From NCBI GenBank assembly GCA_018714405.1, contig DVNM01000045.1, forward strand, positions 38,855-102,854: DNA of 64,000 nt. Reading direction: 5' to 3'. Below are positions 1-8,418 of the stretch, one piece after another (position 1 is the first letter of the stretch; each line of letters opens with the position of its first letter). A program made the position numbers and the translations under genes. This stretch comes from Scybalenecus merdavium. Its GTDB lineage: Bacteria; Bacillota; Clostridia; Oscillospirales; Acutalibacteraceae. The notes below the pieces were generated by a model. It worked only from the letters and a program-made list of their open reading frames with translations, searched no databases and was not told where the DNA came from.

Positions 1-1
1 A

Positions 2-1180
2 GCGCCCATTTGCGAGGAGCTGGAAGCGCGCGGTCTTGGCGATTATATCAAGGAAAAGACCGGCCTTCTGATCGACGCGTATTTCAGCGGCACCAAGATT
101 AAGTGGATCCTCGACAATGTGGAGGGCGCGCGTGCGCGTGCAGAGCGCGGCGAGCTGCTGTTTGGCACCATCGACACCTGGCTGATCTGGAATCTGACTG
201 ACGGCAAGGTGCATGTGACCGATTATTCAAACGCCTGCCGCACCATGCTTTTTGACATCGACAACCTCTGCTGGGACGAAACGCTCTGCAAAGAGCTCGG
301 CATTCCGATGTGCATGCTGCCGGAGGTCAAGCCGTCCAGCTGTGTCTACGGCCATATGGCGAAAATCACCGGCATTGAGGACATTGCCGGCGTGCCGATC
401 GCGGGTGCATGCGGCGACCAGCCGAGCGCGCTGTTCGGGCAGGGCTGTTTTGAAACGGGCCAGGCCAAAAATACATACGGTACCGGCTGTTTTCTTTTGA
501 TGAATACCGGTGAAAAACGCATCAGCTCCCGTTCCAATCTGCTTTCGGGCGTTGCCTGGGGGCTGAACGGCAAGGTCACCTATGCGCTGGAAGGCTCTGC
601 TTTCAACGCCGGTTCGGTCATCAAGTGGCTGCGCGACGAGCTGGGTATTATCGAAAGCGCGCCGCAGTGCGACCGTTTTGCCGAAATGGTGGACGATGCG
701 AACGGCCTTTACTTCGTGCCGGCGTTTACCGGCCTTGGTGCGCCGTATTGGGACATGTATGCCCGCGGCACGATGATCGGCCTGACTCGCGGCACCAATA
801 AGTACCACCTCTGCCGCGCCGTGCTCGACAGCATCGCGTTTCAGATGACTGACCTTTTGGAGGCCATGAAAAACGACTCCAACATCGTTTTGAAAGATCT
901 GCGCGTGGACGGCGGCGCTTCGGTGTCTGACATTTTGATGCAGATCCAGGCGGATGTGGCCGGTGTGCAGGTCAACCGCCCGAAAAATGCCGAGGCAACG
1001 GCGCTCGGCGCGGCCTATCTGGCCGGTCTTGCCGTCGGCGTGTGGAAAGACACGCAGGAGATCGAAAAGAACCGCCAGGTACAAAAGATTTTTGTGCCGG
1101 CTATGGAGATCACCAAGCGCAACCGCATGTATGATAACTGGAAGCGCGCTGTGGAGCGCAGCCGCAACTGGGAAAGGTAA
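2..1180 (+). CDS. glpK: Glycerol kinase (5'-truncated by window edge)
   Basis: The reading frame is open from base 2, so the N-terminal roughly 100 residues lie outside the window; 392 residues are visible. Glycerol kinase phosphorylates glycerol with ATP to sn-glycerol 3-phosphate in the cytoplasm. Visible family signatures are GTIDTWLIWNLT, the DQPSALFGQGCF stretch with the catalytic-type aspartate, NTYGTGCFLLMNTG, and the C-terminal RVDGGASVSD / AEATALGAAYLAG ATP-binding segment of the FGGY kinases. It ends 38 bp before the malic enzyme gene with no terminator between them, so the two are probably co-transcribed, linking glycerol entry to C3/C4 metabolism. Family identity is clear; preference for glycerol over another polyol is by overall similarity to GlpK. 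Confidence 0.95.
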   Translation, partial: APICEELEARGLGDYIKEKTGLLIDAYFSGTKIKWILDNVEGARARAERGELLFGTIDTWLIWNLTDGKVHVTDYSNACRTMLFDIDNLCWDETLCKELGIPMCMLPEVKPSSCVYGHMAKITGIEDIAGVPIAGACGDQPSALFGQGCFETGQAKNTYGTGCFLLMNTGEKRISSRSNLLSGVAWGLNGKVTYALEGSAFNAGSVIKWLRDELGIIESAPQCDRFAEMVDDANGLYFVPAFTGLGAPYWDMYARGTMIGLTRGTNKYHLCRAVLDSIAFQMTDLLEAMKNDSNIVLKDLRVDGGASVSDILMQIQADVAGVQVNRPKNAEATALGAAYLAGLAVGVWKDTQEIEKNRQVQKIFVPAMEITKRNRMYDNWKRAVERSRNWER

Positions 1181-1218
1181 AATCGGAGAAGGAAATTTTA
1201 AAATAAAGAGGTAAAAAC

Positions 1219-2391
1219 ATGGATTACAGAAAAGAGTCGCTGAAACTGCATGCGCAGTGGCGCGGCAAATTGGAAGTGACGGCCAGGGCAAAGGTCGGCG
1301 ACCGTGATGCGCTGTCGCTCGCTTACACGCCCGGCGTGGCAGAGCCCTGCCTGGCCATTCAAAAGGATTACAACAAAAGCTGGGATCTGACCCGCCGCTG
1401 GAACATGGTGGCCGTCGTCACAGACGGCAGCGCCGTGCTCGGCCTTGGCGATATCGGCCCGGAGGCCGGCATGCCGGTCATGGAGGGCAAGTGCGTCCTG
1501 TTTAAAGAGTTCGGCGGGGTAGATGCGTTTCCGCTTTGCGTGCGCACCAAAGATGTAGACGAGTTCGTGCAGACCGTGTACAACATCAGCGGCTCGTTCG
1601 GCGGCATCAATCTGGAGGATATTGCTGCGCCGCGCTGCTTTGAGATCGAGGAAAAGCTGAAAGCCATGTGCGACATCCCGATTTTTCACGACGATCAGCA
1701 CGGCACGGCCGTTGTCGTTTCGGCGGCGCTGGTCAACGCGACCAAGCTGACCGGCAAGGCGCTTTGTGACTGCCGCGCCGTTATCAACGGCTCGGGGGCG
1801 GCCGGCATCGCGATCGCAAAGCTTTTAATGACGCTCGGCCTTGGCGATGTCGTGCTCTGCGACCGCACCGGCGCCATCTATGAAGGGCGTGAGGGTCTCA
1901 ACCCGTTTAAAGCAGAGGTCGCGGCTGTGACCAACCGTGCCGGCGTAAAGGGCACTTTGGCCGACGCGGTCAAAGATACGGATATTTTTATCGGCGTTTC
2001 GGCGCCCGGCGTTTTGACACAGGAAATGGTCAAGACCATGCACAAGGACCCCATCGTTCTGGCTATGGCGAACCCCACGCCCGAGATTATGCCGGATCTT
2101 GCGCGCGAAGCCGGTGCGGCGATTGTGGGCACCGGCCGCTCCGATTTCCCGAATCAGATCAATAACGTTGTGGCGTTCCCGGGCATTTTCCGCGGTGCGC
2201 TGGATGTGCGCGCCAGCGCCGTAACAGAAAACATGAAGATCGCGGCGGCCTACGCCATTGCCTCGCTCGTCAGCGACGAGGAACTGACGCCCGATTATAT
2301 CATGCCGCACGCGTTTGACCCGCGCATTCGCGACACGGTCGCGAAGGCGGTGGCAGACGCCGCTGTCAAAGACGGCGTGGCCCGCGTATAA
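1219..2391 (+). CDS. NAD(P)-dependent malic enzyme, short bacterial type
   Basis: 390 residues, the size of the short bacterial malic enzymes without the phosphotransacetylase extension. It catalyses oxidative decarboxylation of malate to pyruvate with a divalent metal. Signatures are the N-terminal LAYTPGVAEPC, DGSAVLGLGDIGPEAGMPVM, the metal/substrate segment PIFHDDQHGTA (about residue 155) and the Rossmann motif NGSGAAGIAIAKLL (about residue 190), followed by ALANPTPEI-like VLAMANPTPEI and the GRSDFPNQINNV motif. The ATG follows an AAAGAGGT ribosome-binding site. It sits just downstream of glpK. Cofactor choice (NAD versus NADP) cannot be settled by eye. Confidence 0.95.
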   Translation: MDYRKESLKLHAQWRGKLEVTARAKVGDRDALSLAYTPGVAEPCLAIQKDYNKSWDLTRRWNMVAVVTDGSAVLGLGDIGPEAGMPVMEGKCVLFKEFGGVDAFPLCVRTKDVDEFVQTVYNISGSFGGINLEDIAAPRCFEIEEKLKAMCDIPIFHDDQHGTAVVVSAALVNATKLTGKALCDCRAVINGSGAAGIAIAKLLMTLGLGDVVLCDRTGAIYEGREGLNPFKAEVAAVTNRAGVKGTLADAVKDTDIFIGVSAPGVLTQEMVKTMHKDPIVLAMANPTPEIMPDLAREAGAAIVGTGRSDFPNQINNVVAFPGIFRGALDVRASAVTENMKIAAAYAIASLVSDEELTPDYIMPHAFDPRIRDTVAKAVADAAVKDGVARV

Positions 2392-2468
2392 CGCCGTTTT
2401 TGGCCGGATATTCGTAAGGCCTGAAAGATGGAGTTTCTATATTGAAAACAGAGGCAGGAGGGATTTGC

Positions 2469-3791
2469 ATGCGTAAAAAAATCATTGTTGCCGGTATGGG
2501 GCACGGCGGTCTGGCCGTTGCTGCCATTTTGGCCAGGGCCGGCTTGGATGTGACGGTCTATGAGCAAAAAAGCGCCGGCACGCTCGGCTACGACTGGACC
2601 GATATTTTTGACCCAAAGGCGTTCGCCGTCGCCGGTCTGCCTATGCCGCCGCGTCCTCTTTATACATATAAAGAGGACATGACCTTTTTCAATCCCTCCA
2701 TGACGGTCGGCCTGCGTCAGCATGTGCCGCCGGCCAAACGCGAAATCAAAATGGAACGGCGCGATCTGTACGCGCATTTGATCCATTGTGCCGAGTCAAG
2801 CGGTGCGCACCTGGTGTACGACTGCGCTGTGCGCGGCCCGCTGATGACCGGCAGCCGCGTGGTGGGCGTTTCTACGGATAAAGGCGATTTTTATGCCGAT
2901 TTGGTCATTGATGCCTGCGGCATGCGCTCGCCTGTGCGTGAAAATCTGCCGCTTTGCGTGCCGATCGATAAAACTGTGGACCGGCTGGACCGCATCACCA
3001 TTTACCGTGCGTTTTACGACCGTGCCGACATGCAGGAAGTGCGCGACAAGTTTAAGGTCGTTCTTTTTGCAGACGGCATCCGCGGCATCAGCTGGATCGC
3101 GACCGAGGGGCAGTATACCGACCTTTTGATCGGCCGTTTTGCTGATTTTGATTTGGCAGAAGTGGACCGCTTTGCGGATTTCCTGCGGCAAACCAATCCG
3201 CAGCTTGGCCGCAAAGTACTGCGCGGCGGTCAGTTTGTGGAAATTCCGGTGCGCCAGCCGCTTGCGGTCATGGTCTGGAACGGCTACGCCGCCATTGGCG
3301 ACAGCGCGTTCATGACGGTGCCGCTGATCGGCTCCGGCATTGCCAATTCGCTGCGCGCCGCCCGTTTCCTGGCCGACACGGTGCTTGCTGATACTTATGG
3401 CCGGTTCGACTGTGAAACGCTCTGGCCTTATGCGGTGCGCTATTTCCGTGCGCTTGGGCGCGGCCTTGCGCCGCTTGCTGCGGCGAAACGTCTGCTGCTG
3501 AAAATGAGCCCGCAGGATATTGATTACTTCTTTGAATCCGGCACGCTGAATGAGGACAATATTACCATGACGGCCGATTTTCACAGCTTGTTCGACCTGA
3601 TCCGTTTTGACCCGGCCGATCTTTTGAAAAAAGGCAAAAACATTTGCAAAAACAAAAGCGCTATGAAGAAGCTGTTTTCCGGTGTACCGAAGATCATGGG
3701 CGCCATGGCGGCCGGCGCGGCAGTCCCGCAGCATTGGGATGAACGCACCGTGCGCCGCTGGGCAGCGCAGTATGCAGCTTGTTTTCGATAA
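2469..3791 (+). CDS. FAD-dependent oxidoreductase (p-hydroxybenzoate hydroxylase/geranylgeranyl reductase-like fold)
   Basis: 440 residues from the ATG at 2469, chosen because AGGAGGG lies just upstream; an in-frame upstream start at 2442 would have no such site. The N-terminus carries the dinucleotide-binding fingerprint GMGHGGLAVAAILARAG followed by an acidic strand end (VTVYEQ), and the second FAD motif IGDSAFMTVPLIGSGIANSL lies at about residues 275-295. This layout is that of flavoprotein monooxygenases and reductases of the FAD-binding-3/geranylgeranyl-reductase superfamily. No signal peptide or membrane segment is seen. The substrate is unknown; neighbours (malic enzyme before, a CHAP hydrolase after) do not suggest one. 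Confidence 0.75.
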   Translation: MRKKIIVAGMGHGGLAVAAILARAGLDVTVYEQKSAGTLGYDWTDIFDPKAFAVAGLPMPPRPLYTYKEDMTFFNPSMTVGLRQHVPPAKREIKMERRDLYAHLIHCAESSGAHLVYDCAVRGPLMTGSRVVGVSTDKGDFYADLVIDACGMRSPVRENLPLCVPIDKTVDRLDRITIYRAFYDRADMQEVRDKFKVVLFADGIRGISWIATEGQYTDLLIGRFADFDLAEVDRFADFLRQTNPQLGRKVLRGGQFVEIPVRQPLAVMVWNGYAAIGDSAFMTVPLIGSGIANSLRAARFLADTVLADTYGRFDCETLWPYAVRYFRALGRGLAPLAAAKRLLLKMSPQDIDYFFESGTLNEDNITMTADFHSLFDLIRFDPADLLKKGKNICKNKSAMKKLFSGVPKIMGAMAAGAAVPQHWDERTVRRWAAQYAACFR

Positions 3792-3883
3792 AATGTGCAT
3801 TATACGCTGACTTTTTCTTAAAATTTTGTGCAATTTGTACAGCTTTGTCAATTCCTGTGCGTTTAAAGCCGTAAAATTTACCA

Positions 3884-3913
3884 TTGCACTACCGGTTACA
3901 AATGTGTTACAAT
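3884..3913 (+). promoter_or_regulatory. Putative promoter of the CHAP-domain gene
   Basis: TTGCAC (3884-3889) and TACAAT (3908-3913) are separated by 18 bp and lie 30 bp before the ATG at 3943. The surrounding sequence repeats TTACAA three times within 25 bp, so the exact -10 is uncertain. Confidence 0.5.
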
Positions 3914-3942
3914 GTTTACAATTTGAAACCGCGAGGTAGAGT

Positions 3943-4665
3943 ATGGGTAAAAAGATAAAACGATCTGTCGTGCTTTTGCTGGCGCTTGTTTTGAGCATAA
4001 TGCTCTTTCCCGGCAGTGCATCGGCCGATTCAGAACAGGAACTGTTTACACCGCGTCTGACCGCACCGGAATCCGGCAATGCCTACTATTATAGTCTTAA
4101 TTACTATTATAATTGCGGCTACGGCATGCCAAACTGCGTTGCCTATGTGTACGGCCGCATCTATGAAATCAACCAGTCCCAGCCGCTGATCACGCACGGC
4201 GACGCCAGCCAGTGGTGGGCCATCAATGAGGCCGGCGGCTTTTACGAAACGGGCGACACGCCCGAAGTGGGCGCCATTGTCTGCTGGACAGGCGGGCGCA
4301 GCGGCGGTCACGTTGCTGTGGTCGAGGCGGTCGACGGCAATATGATCACGATCTCCGAATCCCATTACGGCGGCAAGTTCTTTGATACGCGCACCATCCG
4401 TGCCGACGGGTCAGATTATCTGACGTCTATGAATTTCCGCGGCTACATGTACGCTTCCCACAACGTGGCCGAGGCGGTGCGCATTGCCGAGGAAGAGGCT
4501 GAAAAGCAGGCGCTGCGCGATGGTCTGCGCCGTTATAAAACGGACGAGCCCGACCTTGTCGTGGCCGGCGGCCAAAGCACGTTTGAGGTGCTCAGCGGCG
4601 AGGCGCAGGCAAACGGTAAAAAAGTCGTCAGCGAACGCAATCTGCTGGCCTCCGGCATGATGTAA
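3943..4665 (+). CDS. Secreted CHAP-domain peptidoglycan hydrolase-like protein
   Basis: 240 residues. The N-terminus is a Sec signal peptide: basic KKIKR, a hydrophobic core, then GSASA just before DSEQ (cleavage about residue 29). The mature part begins with a Tyr-rich stretch and matches a CHAP amidase/endopeptidase domain at about residues 45-150: the nucleophile Cys is in MPNCVAYVYGR and the general-base His in GGHVAVVEAVDG. A charged helix (EAVRIAEEEAEKQALRDG) and a short tail follow. The protein probably cleaves cell-wall peptide bonds, or acts in spore or septum remodelling. The start is supported by GAGGTAGA. It is monocistronic with its own promoter and terminator. Confidence 0.8.
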   Translation: MGKKIKRSVVLLLALVLSIMLFPGSASADSEQELFTPRLTAPESGNAYYYSLNYYYNCGYGMPNCVAYVYGRIYEINQSQPLITHGDASQWWAINEAGGFYETGDTPEVGAIVCWTGGRSGGHVAVVEAVDGNMITISESHYGGKFFDTRTIRADGSDYLTSMNFRGYMYASHNVAEAVRIAEEEAEKQALRDGLRRYKTDEPDLVVAGGQSTFEVLSGEAQANGKKVVSERNLLASGMM

Positions 4666-4716
4666 ACCACTGCCTGCCGTTTTGCCCTATATATAAATAA
4701 AACATTAAATATGGTT

Positions 4717-4755
4717 AAAAAGCGTGTCCTGTGACCAAGCGGGGCGCGCTTTTTT
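4717..4755 (+). terminator. Rho-independent terminator after the CHAP gene
   Basis: AAAAAGCGTGTCC can pair with GGGGCGCGCTTTTT through Watson-Crick and G-U pairs, ending in a run of T. It separates the CHAP gene from the heat-shock promoter. Confidence 0.6.
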
Positions 4756-4786
4756 ATGAACTTTTTTAAAAATTTCAAAAAAGTGC

Positions 4787-4818
4787 TTGACATTCCAGAA
4801 AGTTGGTTATAATATAAT
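4787..4818 (+). promoter_or_regulatory. Sigma-A promoter of the hrcA-grpE-dnaK-dnaJ operon
   Basis: TTGACA at 4787-4792 is followed by the overlapping sequence TATAATATAAT (4808-4818). This offers -10 choices at spacings of 15 bp, 17 bp (TAATAT at 4810) or 20 bp. Immediately downstream is a CIRCE operator. Confidence 0.75.
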
Positions 4819-4825
4819 AACAGAG

Positions 4826-4852
4826 TTAGCACTCAGGCATCGAGAGTGCTAA
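4826..4852 (+). promoter_or_regulatory. CIRCE operator (HrcA-binding site)
   Basis: A perfect TTAGCACTC-N9-GAGTGCTAA inverted repeat with left arm 4826-4834 and right arm 4844-4852. This is the exact consensus of the HrcA operator known from class I heat-shock genes. It lies between the promoter and hrcA, so HrcA should repress its own operon. Confidence 0.98.
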
Positions 4853-4876
4853 CCTGTGAAAAAGGACGGTGAGAAT

Positions 4877-5917
4877 GTGAAAAACGACAGAAGCTCGCTC
4901 ATCCTCGGCAAGATCATAGAGGAGTATATCCGCTCCGGCGAGCCGATGGGTTCCAAAACGCTTGCGTCGCTTTTGCCGTATACCGTCTCCAGCGCCACGA
5001 TCCGCAATGAAATGGCGCGTCTGGGCGAACTGGGTTACCTGGAACAGCGCCATACCAGCGGCGGGCGTATTCCCAGCCTGACCAGCTACCGGTATTATGT
5101 CAATAATATCATGCAGCCGCAGAAGGTCACGGCGCGCGAGGCCTCGCACATTTACGAGGCGCTCAGCGTCAACGCTTCTGACCCGGAACGCTTGCTTGCC
5201 GATGCAGCGCGCCTTTGTGCAGACGTAACGGGCTGTGCGGCTTTTGCTTCGGCGCACAGTGACCGGCTCGACTGTGTGCAGGGCGTGGAGATCATCCCGG
5301 CCGGCAGCGGCAAGGTGATGCTCATCGTGCTCTCCACAGGCGGGCGCATCAAATCGTCGCTGTGCCGTGTGCAGTGTGCGGTGGACAGCGCGTTTACCGA
5401 CGCGTTCTATGCGCTTTGCAACCGGTACTTTATCGGCACGCCGCTTGAGGATGTTAACCTTTCGCTGATTCAGTCTACAGCGCAGTTTCTCGGCGCGCAG
5501 ATCTTCGACATGCTGCCGATCCTGACAGCGCTTTGTGCACTCTGCCGCGAGGCGGCGCGCAGCGCGCTGTTTATTGAGGGCGAAACGAATCTGCTGGCGC
5601 ATGAAGAACTGGGTCCTGCGCTTGCGCCGATCCTGTCTTTCCTGGCAGACCGGGAATCGCTTAAAAAGCAGCTGGCAGACTATGCGCAGCGCGGGTCTTC
5701 GCTGGAGCTGTTCATCGGCGGCGAAAACACATGCTATGCACTGAAAAAAACCGTTACTATGATCGCTTCGTTCAGCTACGGCAGCGCACAGCGGGCGACA
5801 CTCGGCGTGATCGGCTCTACGCGAATCGATTATGCCCGCATCATTCCCCGCGTCTCCTTTATCTGTGAGACCGTGGGCAAATTATTAAAGCAGGGGGGCG
5901 TATCTTATGCGCAGTGA
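4877..5917 (+). CDS. hrcA: Heat-inducible transcription repressor HrcA
   Basis: 346 residues from the GTG at 4877, preceded by GGACGGTGAG. A GTG at 4856 is in frame, but it lies directly behind the CIRCE right arm and would add seven residues absent from the family. The N-terminal winged helix contains EEYIRSGEPMGSKTLAS and VSSATIRNEMARLGELGYLE, and the dimerisation/GAF-like part follows. HrcA represses class I chaperone genes by binding CIRCE, which is present immediately upstream. The 3' end overlaps grpE by 11 bp, indicating translational coupling. Confidence 0.97.
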   Translation: MKNDRSSLILGKIIEEYIRSGEPMGSKTLASLLPYTVSSATIRNEMARLGELGYLEQRHTSGGRIPSLTSYRYYVNNIMQPQKVTAREASHIYEALSVNASDPERLLADAARLCADVTGCAAFASAHSDRLDCVQGVEIIPAGSGKVMLIVLSTGGRIKSSLCRVQCAVDSAFTDAFYALCNRYFIGTPLEDVNLSLIQSTAQFLGAQIFDMLPILTALCALCREAARSALFIEGETNLLAHEELGPALAPILSFLADRESLKKQLADYAQRGSSLELFIGGENTCYALKKTVTMIASFSYGSAQRATLGVIGSTRIDYARIIPRVSFICETVGKLLKQGGVSYAQ

Positions 5918-6494
5918 AGACGAGAAGAAAGAGACCGCGCAGGCACCGCAGGACACAGCAGAGGCTGCATCTGCACCACAAAGTGCGCAGGAAAAACCGG
6001 CTAAGGCCGGCAAAGAAAAAAAGAGCAAAAAGAAAAGCGCCGACAAATCTGCTGCCGAACTTGAAAAGCTGCAAAAGGAGCTGGACGAGACAAAGGAGCA
6101 GATGATGCGCGTGGCGGCGGAGTATGCGAATTACCGCAGCCGTACCGCGAAAGAAAAGGAATCGGCCTTTTCAAACGCAAAGTGTACAGTTGTCAGCGAA
6201 TTTCTTGCTGTGGCCGACAACCTGGAACGTGCCGTGACAAGCGGCCAGAACGATCTGGAGTCGCTGCACAAGGGGCTGACCATGACGCTTGACGGCCTGA
6301 AGGCCGCACTGGAAAAACTCGGCGTAAGCGCCTACGGCGAAAACGGCGACACCTTTGACCCGAACCTGCACAATGCAGTCATGCACATTGAAGACGAGCA
6401 GTACGGCGACGGCGAGATCGTGGACGTTTTCCAAAAAGGCTATAAAATAAATGATAAAGTTATTCGACCTGCTATGGTTAAGGTAGCAAATTAA
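5907..6494 (+). CDS. grpE: Nucleotide exchange factor GrpE
   Basis: 195 residues. About the first 50 residues are low-complexity and rich in Lys, Glu and Ala, as is usual for Firmicute GrpE. A long coiled-coil helix (LEKLQKELDETKEQMMRVAAEYANYR) leads into the four-helix and beta-wing region, ending in VDVFQKGYKINDKVIRPAMVKVAN, the conserved GrpE C-terminus. GrpE accelerates ADP release from DnaK. It overlaps hrcA and lies 13 bp before dnaK; the GGGGGGCG upstream of its ATG falls within the hrcA coding end. Confidence 0.97.
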   Translation: MRSEDEKKETAQAPQDTAEAASAPQSAQEKPAKAGKEKKSKKKSADKSAAELEKLQKELDETKEQMMRVAAEYANYRSRTAKEKESAFSNAKCTVVSEFLAVADNLERAVTSGQNDLESLHKGLTMTLDGLKAALEKLGVSAYGENGDTFDPNLHNAVMHIEDEQYGDGEIVDVFQKGYKINDKVIRPAMVKVAN

Positions 6495-6507
6495 GGAGGA
6501 ATTTACT

Positions 6508-8349
6508 ATGGCAAAGATTATAGGTATTGACCTTGGTACAACAAACAGCTGCGTCAGCGTAATTGAGGGCGGCGAACCCGTCGTTATCCCCAACGCGGAG
6601 GGCGCCAGAACTACACCGTCTGTTGTGGCATTTACAAAGGACGGCGAAAGGATCGTGGGCTCTGTCGCAAAGCGCCAGGCCATCACGAACCCGGACCGCA
6701 CCATTGCTTCTATCAAAAGACATATGGGCTCTGACTACAAAGTCAACATTGACGGCAAGGCTTACACCCCGCAGGAGATCTCGGCGATCATCCTGCAGAA
6801 GCTGAAGTCCGACGCAGAGGCTTACCTGGGCGACAAAGTGACCGAAGCGGTCATCACCGTGCCGGCTTACTTTACGGACGCACAGCGCCAGGCCACGAAA
6901 GACGCCGGTAAGATCGCCGGCATGGAAGTAAAGCGTATCATCAACGAACCGACGGCGGCTGCCCTTGCGTTCGGCATTGATAAAGAAGACGACCAGAAGG
7001 TCATGGTCTACGACCTTGGCGGCGGCACGTTCGACGTTTCCATCATCGAAATGGGCGATGGCGTGCAGGAAGTGCTGGCCACGGCCGGTAATAACCACCT
7101 GGGCGGTGACGACTTTGACCAGAAGATCATGGATTGGCTCGTTGCACAGTTCAAGAATGAGCAGGGCATTGACCTTTCCAAAGATAAAATGGCCATGCAG
7201 CGTATCAAAGAGGCGGCCGAAAAAGCCAAGATTGAGCTGTCCGGCATGTCCACCTCGCACATCTCGCTGCCGTTCATCACGGCAGATGCGACCGGCCCGA
7301 AGCATCTGGAGGCCGATCTGACCAGAGCCAAGTTCAACGAAATGACGGCCGACCTGGTCGAGGCCACCATGGGCCCGGTGCGCCAGGCTATGAAAGACAG
7401 TGGCCTGTCTATGAACGACATCGACAAAGTGCTGCTGGTCGGCGGTTCCACCCGTATCCCGGCTGTGCAGGACGCGATCAAGAAATTCTCCGGCAAAGAG
7501 CCGTTCAAGGGCATCAACCCTGATGAGTGCGTGGCCATGGGCGCTGCGCTGCAGGGCGGTGTGCTCGGCGGCGACGTAAAGGGTCTGCTTCTGCTCGACG
7601 TTACGCCGCTGTCCCTTGGCATTGAGACCATGGGCGGCATCAACACCGTGATCATTGAAAGAAACACCACCATCCCCACGAAGAAGAGCCAGATCTTCTC
7701 CACGGCAGCCGACAACCAGACTTCGGTCGAGGTGCATGTGCTCCAGGGTGAAAGACAGTTCGCAAAGGACAACAAGACCCTGGGCATGTTCCACCTGGAT
7801 GGCATCCTGCCGGCCAGAAGAGGCACCCCGCAGATCGAAGTTACGTTTGACATCGACGCGAACGGCATCGTGCACGTCAGCGCCAAGGATCTGGGCACCG
7901 GCAAGGAACAGCAGATCAGCATCACCGCTTCCTCCAACATGAGCAAGGAAGACATCGACCGCGCTGTGAAAGAGGCAGAGCAGTATGCGGAAGAGGACAA
8001 GAAAAAGAGAGAGTCCGTTGACCTGCGCAACGAGGCCGACCAGATGGTTTATCAGACCGAAAAGATTTTGGCTGATGACGGCGACAAGTTCTCGGATTCC
8101 GACAAGACGGAACTGAATGAAAAGATGGACGCGCTGAAAGAAGCGCTCAAGGGCGAAGACCTGGACGCCATCAAGAACGCCAAAGAGGCGCTCACCAACA
8201 AGTTCTACGAAGTTTCCCAGAAGCTCTATGAATCTGCACAGGCACAGCAGGGCGGCGCGCAGGGCGCAGGTCCGCAGGGCGGTGCAAACGCCGGCCAGAG
8301 CGGCACAGAGTACACGGATGCGGATTATAATGAGGTAGACGACAACTAA
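6508..8349 (+). CDS. dnaK: Molecular chaperone DnaK (Hsp70)
   Basis: 613 residues, the full-length Firmicute form. The actin-like ATPase has GIDLGTTNSCVSVIEGG at the start, PAYFTDAQRQATKDAG, and the phosphate-2 motif YDLGGGTFDVSI. The adenosine motif LLVGGSTRIPAVQ and the linker LLLLDVTPLSLGIET precede the substrate-binding domain. The C-terminus is a Gly/Ala/Gln-rich tail ending in NEVDDN. It is preceded by AAGGAGG. DnaK acts with the flanking GrpE and DnaJ under HrcA control. The gene has an unusually strong bias to C-ending codons, consistent with high expression. Confidence 0.99.
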   Translation: MAKIIGIDLGTTNSCVSVIEGGEPVVIPNAEGARTTPSVVAFTKDGERIVGSVAKRQAITNPDRTIASIKRHMGSDYKVNIDGKAYTPQEISAIILQKLKSDAEAYLGDKVTEAVITVPAYFTDAQRQATKDAGKIAGMEVKRIINEPTAAALAFGIDKEDDQKVMVYDLGGGTFDVSIIEMGDGVQEVLATAGNNHLGGDDFDQKIMDWLVAQFKNEQGIDLSKDKMAMQRIKEAAEKAKIELSGMSTSHISLPFITADATGPKHLEADLTRAKFNEMTADLVEATMGPVRQAMKDSGLSMNDIDKVLLVGGSTRIPAVQDAIKKFSGKEPFKGINPDECVAMGAALQGGVLGGDVKGLLLLDVTPLSLGIETMGGINTVIIERNTTIPTKKSQIFSTAADNQTSVEVHVLQGERQFAKDNKTLGMFHLDGILPARRGTPQIEVTFDIDANGIVHVSAKDLGTGKEQQISITASSNMSKEDIDRAVKEAEQYAEEDKKKRESVDLRNEADQMVYQTEKILADDGDKFSDSDKTELNEKMDALKEALKGEDLDAIKNAKEALTNKFYEVSQKLYESAQAQQGGAQGAGPQGGANAGQSGTEYTDADYNEVDDN

Positions 8350-8357
8350 ACCACAGC

Positions 8358-8380
8358 CGGGCGGCACGTATTGCCGCCCG
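8358..8380 (+). terminator. Hairpin between dnaK and dnaJ, likely partial terminator or mRNA processing element
   Basis: CGGGCGGCA at 8358-8366 pairs perfectly with TGCCGCCCG at 8372-8380 across a 5-nt loop. The downstream tract (ATTTGTGTGC) is a poor U-run, so read-through into dnaJ is expected. Such a hairpin could protect or trim the dnaK mRNA and lower dnaJ output. Confidence 0.6.
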
Positions 8381-8418
8381 ATTTGTGTGCTTTGTGAAAG
8401 GGAAGGAGGCAGGCGTAT

